From positions 992,001-1,056,000 of the forward strand of contig CP099514.1 of NCBI GenBank assembly GCA_025809375.1: a stretch of DNA of 64,000 bases, written 5' to 3'. Positions 62,439 through 64,000 of this stretch are shown one piece after another. Numbering within the stretch: the first letter of the stretch is position 1; the number at the start of each line of letters is the position of its first letter. This DNA comes from Bacillus zhangzhouensis (GTDB lineage Bacteria > Bacillota > Bacilli > Bacillales > Bacillaceae). Below the pieces are notes generated by a model that had not been told where the DNA came from, did not search any database, and saw only the letters and a program-made list of their open reading frames with translations. The position numbers were made by a program, and so were the translations under genes.

Positions 62439-64000
62439 CGTAAATAATTCACGTTTTTTCTTTAGAAGAGGATACAAAAAACGAGAAAGATGAGCCGTTT
62501 TTCCTCGTCTAAATGAAGGAACAGACAGATAAAGAAATTGTTCAGCTCTTGTCATGGCAACGTATAATAAACGGCGCTCTTCTTCCAGCGCTTCTTCATC
62601 ACCTTTTCTGAGTTCATCCAGTGAGAAATCATGAGGCAGTGCTCCGTCGACCACACAAGTGATGTATACTGTCTGGAATTCAAGTCCTTTTGCGCGGTGG
62701 ATTGTCATGAGCTGAACACCGGGTTCAGCTGTTTTTTCCTTTTCGGCAGACTTCATATGTTCGGCATGTGCAACAAAGGCTTCAATCGTTTCAAAGCGTT
62801 TGGCGGCTGTTTTCACATCACGTACATCATCCGCCCCTTTTTCAAGTACATTCGTATCATTCACCCGTTTTTTTAAGTAATTACCGAGTCCCATCTTTTG
62901 TTCAATAAATGTCACCGCATCCGATGGCTTTAACGTACGTAACGTTCGGAACAAAGGAACTATTGATTGCAGCTTTTTCTGTTGAAACGGCTGTATATCT
63001 GTCAGTTTTCCTAGCGCATCTACCATTGAACAATCCTCTGTAATGGTCAGTGCCTTTAGTGTATTCAGCGTTTGCTGTTTTAAAAAGAAAACCGGCAGCA
63101 GCTGTTTCATGGCGGCCACATCATCTGCATCCTGACTTAAGGAAAGAAAGGCGAGGAGTACCCGAACAATTCGTCTGCTGTAGAAAGCTTTAACGCCGGC
63201 ATCCGTCTCATACGGAATGGCTGATTGATGCAGCCGTTCATAAATTGCGCGGCCGCCTGTATTCGTGCGAAATAGCACGCAGAAGTCATTCGGCTTTGCA
63301 CCGCTTTTCATTTTTTCCTGAATATCTGCGACAATCATCGTCGCTTCCTCTTCTTCATCATATGGATAAAAAAGCGTCGGCGGAATTTTCTCCGCCCGTA
63401 CGGCTTTTAACGTCTTCTCATAACGATGCTGATTTTTCTTAATCATCGCATCTGCACTTGCGACAATCGTATGGTGAGACCGGTAATTCGTATGTAAATG
63501 GACGATCTGAGCAGAAGGATAGTCCTTTTTAAATTCAAGTATGAAAGCAGGATTGCTCCCTCTAAAGGCGTAAATGGCTTGATCATCATCACCTACACAA
63601 AATAACTGCTGTGATTCTCCGGCTAAAAGCTTAATCAATTGATATTGAACTGGATTAATATCCTGAAATTCATCCACTAAAATATACTGGAAGCGTTCTT
63701 GGTACCGTTTCAGCAGTTCAGGCTGTTCTGTCAGCATATGTAAGCAGGCAATCGCCATATCATCAAAGTCAAATTGCTGATGGTCTCGTTTTTGCTGTTC
63801 ATATGATTGATAGATCGTCCACATGTGTTTTTCCTTTTCATCTTTCAAATTAGGAAGTTCCCCTGGTAAAAAGGCATTTTTCCAGTAACCGATGGATTGC
63901 AGCACTTGATCAGTAGGATAGTCTTTCTCATCAAGTCCTTCATTCACAATGGCTTTTCGAATGTATTGCTCCTTTTGCCAGTCAAACTTGATCAGATGCT
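62415..64000 (-). CDS. yjcD: UvrD/Rep-family DNA helicase YjcD (5' end outside the window)
   Basis: Superfamily-1 3'-5' helicase; about 528 codons are present and the frame runs off the right edge. DEFQDINPVQYQLIKLLAG is motif II with a DEFQD form, VGDDDQAIYAFRGSN motif III, NYRS motif IV, and MTIHRAKGLEFQTVYI and VAMTRAEQF motifs V-VI. The N-terminal Walker A part lies beyond the window. The GTG at 63945-63947 is internal, not a start. Related to PcrA/Rep-type repair helicases. Role unknown. Confidence 0.92.
   Translation of the reverse strand, partial: HLIKFDWQKEQYIRKAIVNEGLDEKDYPTDQVLQSIGYWKNAFLPGELPNLKDEKEKHMWTIYQSYEQQKRDHQQFDFDDMAIACLHMLTEQPELLKRYQERFQYILVDEFQDINPVQYQLIKLLAGESQQLFCVGDDDQAIYAFRGSNPAFILEFKKDYPSAQIVHLHTNYRSHHTIVASADAMIKKNQHRYEKTLKAVRAEKIPPTLFYPYDEEEEATMIVADIQEKMKSGAKPNDFCVLFRTNTGGRAIYERLHQSAIPYETDAGVKAFYSRRIVRVLLAFLSLSQDADDVAAMKQLLPVFFLKQQTLNTLKALTITEDCSMVDALGKLTDIQPFQQKKLQSIVPLFRTLRTLKPSDAVTFIEQKMGLGNYLKKRVNDTNVLEKGADDVRDVKTAAKRFETIEAFVAHAEHMKSAEKEKTAEPGVQLMTIHRAKGLEFQTVYITCVVDGALPHDFSLDELRKGDEEALEEERRLLYVAMTRAEQFLYLSVPSFRRGKTAHLSRFLYPLLKKKRELFTQKQQAPL

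Overview
The window is chromosomal DNA of a Bacillus species. Its gene order runs almost gene for gene along the Bacillus subtilis argB-argD-carAB-argF to yjcD segment. Residue-level differences, a MFS gene beside yjzC, the lack of yjbB and an extra cardiolipin synthase gene argue against B. subtilis itself. The pumilus/safensis/altitudinis group is my inference from memory, not from a search. Sporulation genes (CotO/Z/Y/X/W/V, SpoVIF, YjcZ), competence genes (med, comZ, mecA, coiA), a T-box, a TPP riboswitch and FapR sites all fit an endospore-forming Firmicute.

Layout: 1-6.4 kb, end of the arginine operon (argB tail, argD, carA, carB, argF). 6.4-11.5 kb, small genes yjzC, yjzD, yjaU, yjaV, the competence pair med-comZ and yjzB, plus a MFS exporter. 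11.5-14.7 kb, fabHA-fabF under a FapR operator, then the metallopeptidase-like yjaZ. 14.8-20.7 kb, the intact appDFABC oligopeptide permease. 20.7-25.2 kb, an AT-rich accessory island. 25.2-33.4 kb, yjbA, trpS with a T-box leader, and the oppABCDF permease. 33.5-39.6 kb, the stress and competence block yjbC-spxA, yjbE, mecA, cls, coiA. 39.6-43.5 kb, pepF, a small membrane protein, spxH and yjbI. 43.8-51 kb, cwlQ (yjbJ), yjbK, yjbL, the alarmone synthetase yjbM, NAD kinase, a pseudouridine synthase, prpE and the antiporter yjbQ. 51-56.4 kb, the TPP-controlled thiamin operon tenA-tenI-thiO-thiS-thiG-thiF-thiD. 56.5-57.4 kb, fabI. 57.4-62.4 kb, spore coat and other sporulation genes. 62.4-64 kb, part of the helicase gene yjcD.

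Functional links: two oligopeptide importers (app, opp) sit close to Spx, its ClpXP adaptor SpxH and the ClpC adaptor MecA, so peptide sensing, proteolysis and competence genes are clustered. coiA carries a textbook ComK box. fabHA-fabF and fabI both have FapR-type sites.

The most unusual part is the island at 20.7-25.2 kb. It holds an 18-codon ORF for a strongly basic peptide with an ideal ribosome binding site. A stem-loop, a 510-residue beta-propeller-like protein and a translationally coupled MFS exporter follow it. Upstream are decayed remnants of a formylglycine-generating-enzyme-fold gene and of a second propeller gene, and downstream is a frameshifted MFS remnant. This looks like a partly decayed small-peptide (possibly RiPP) cassette. 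The function is inference only.
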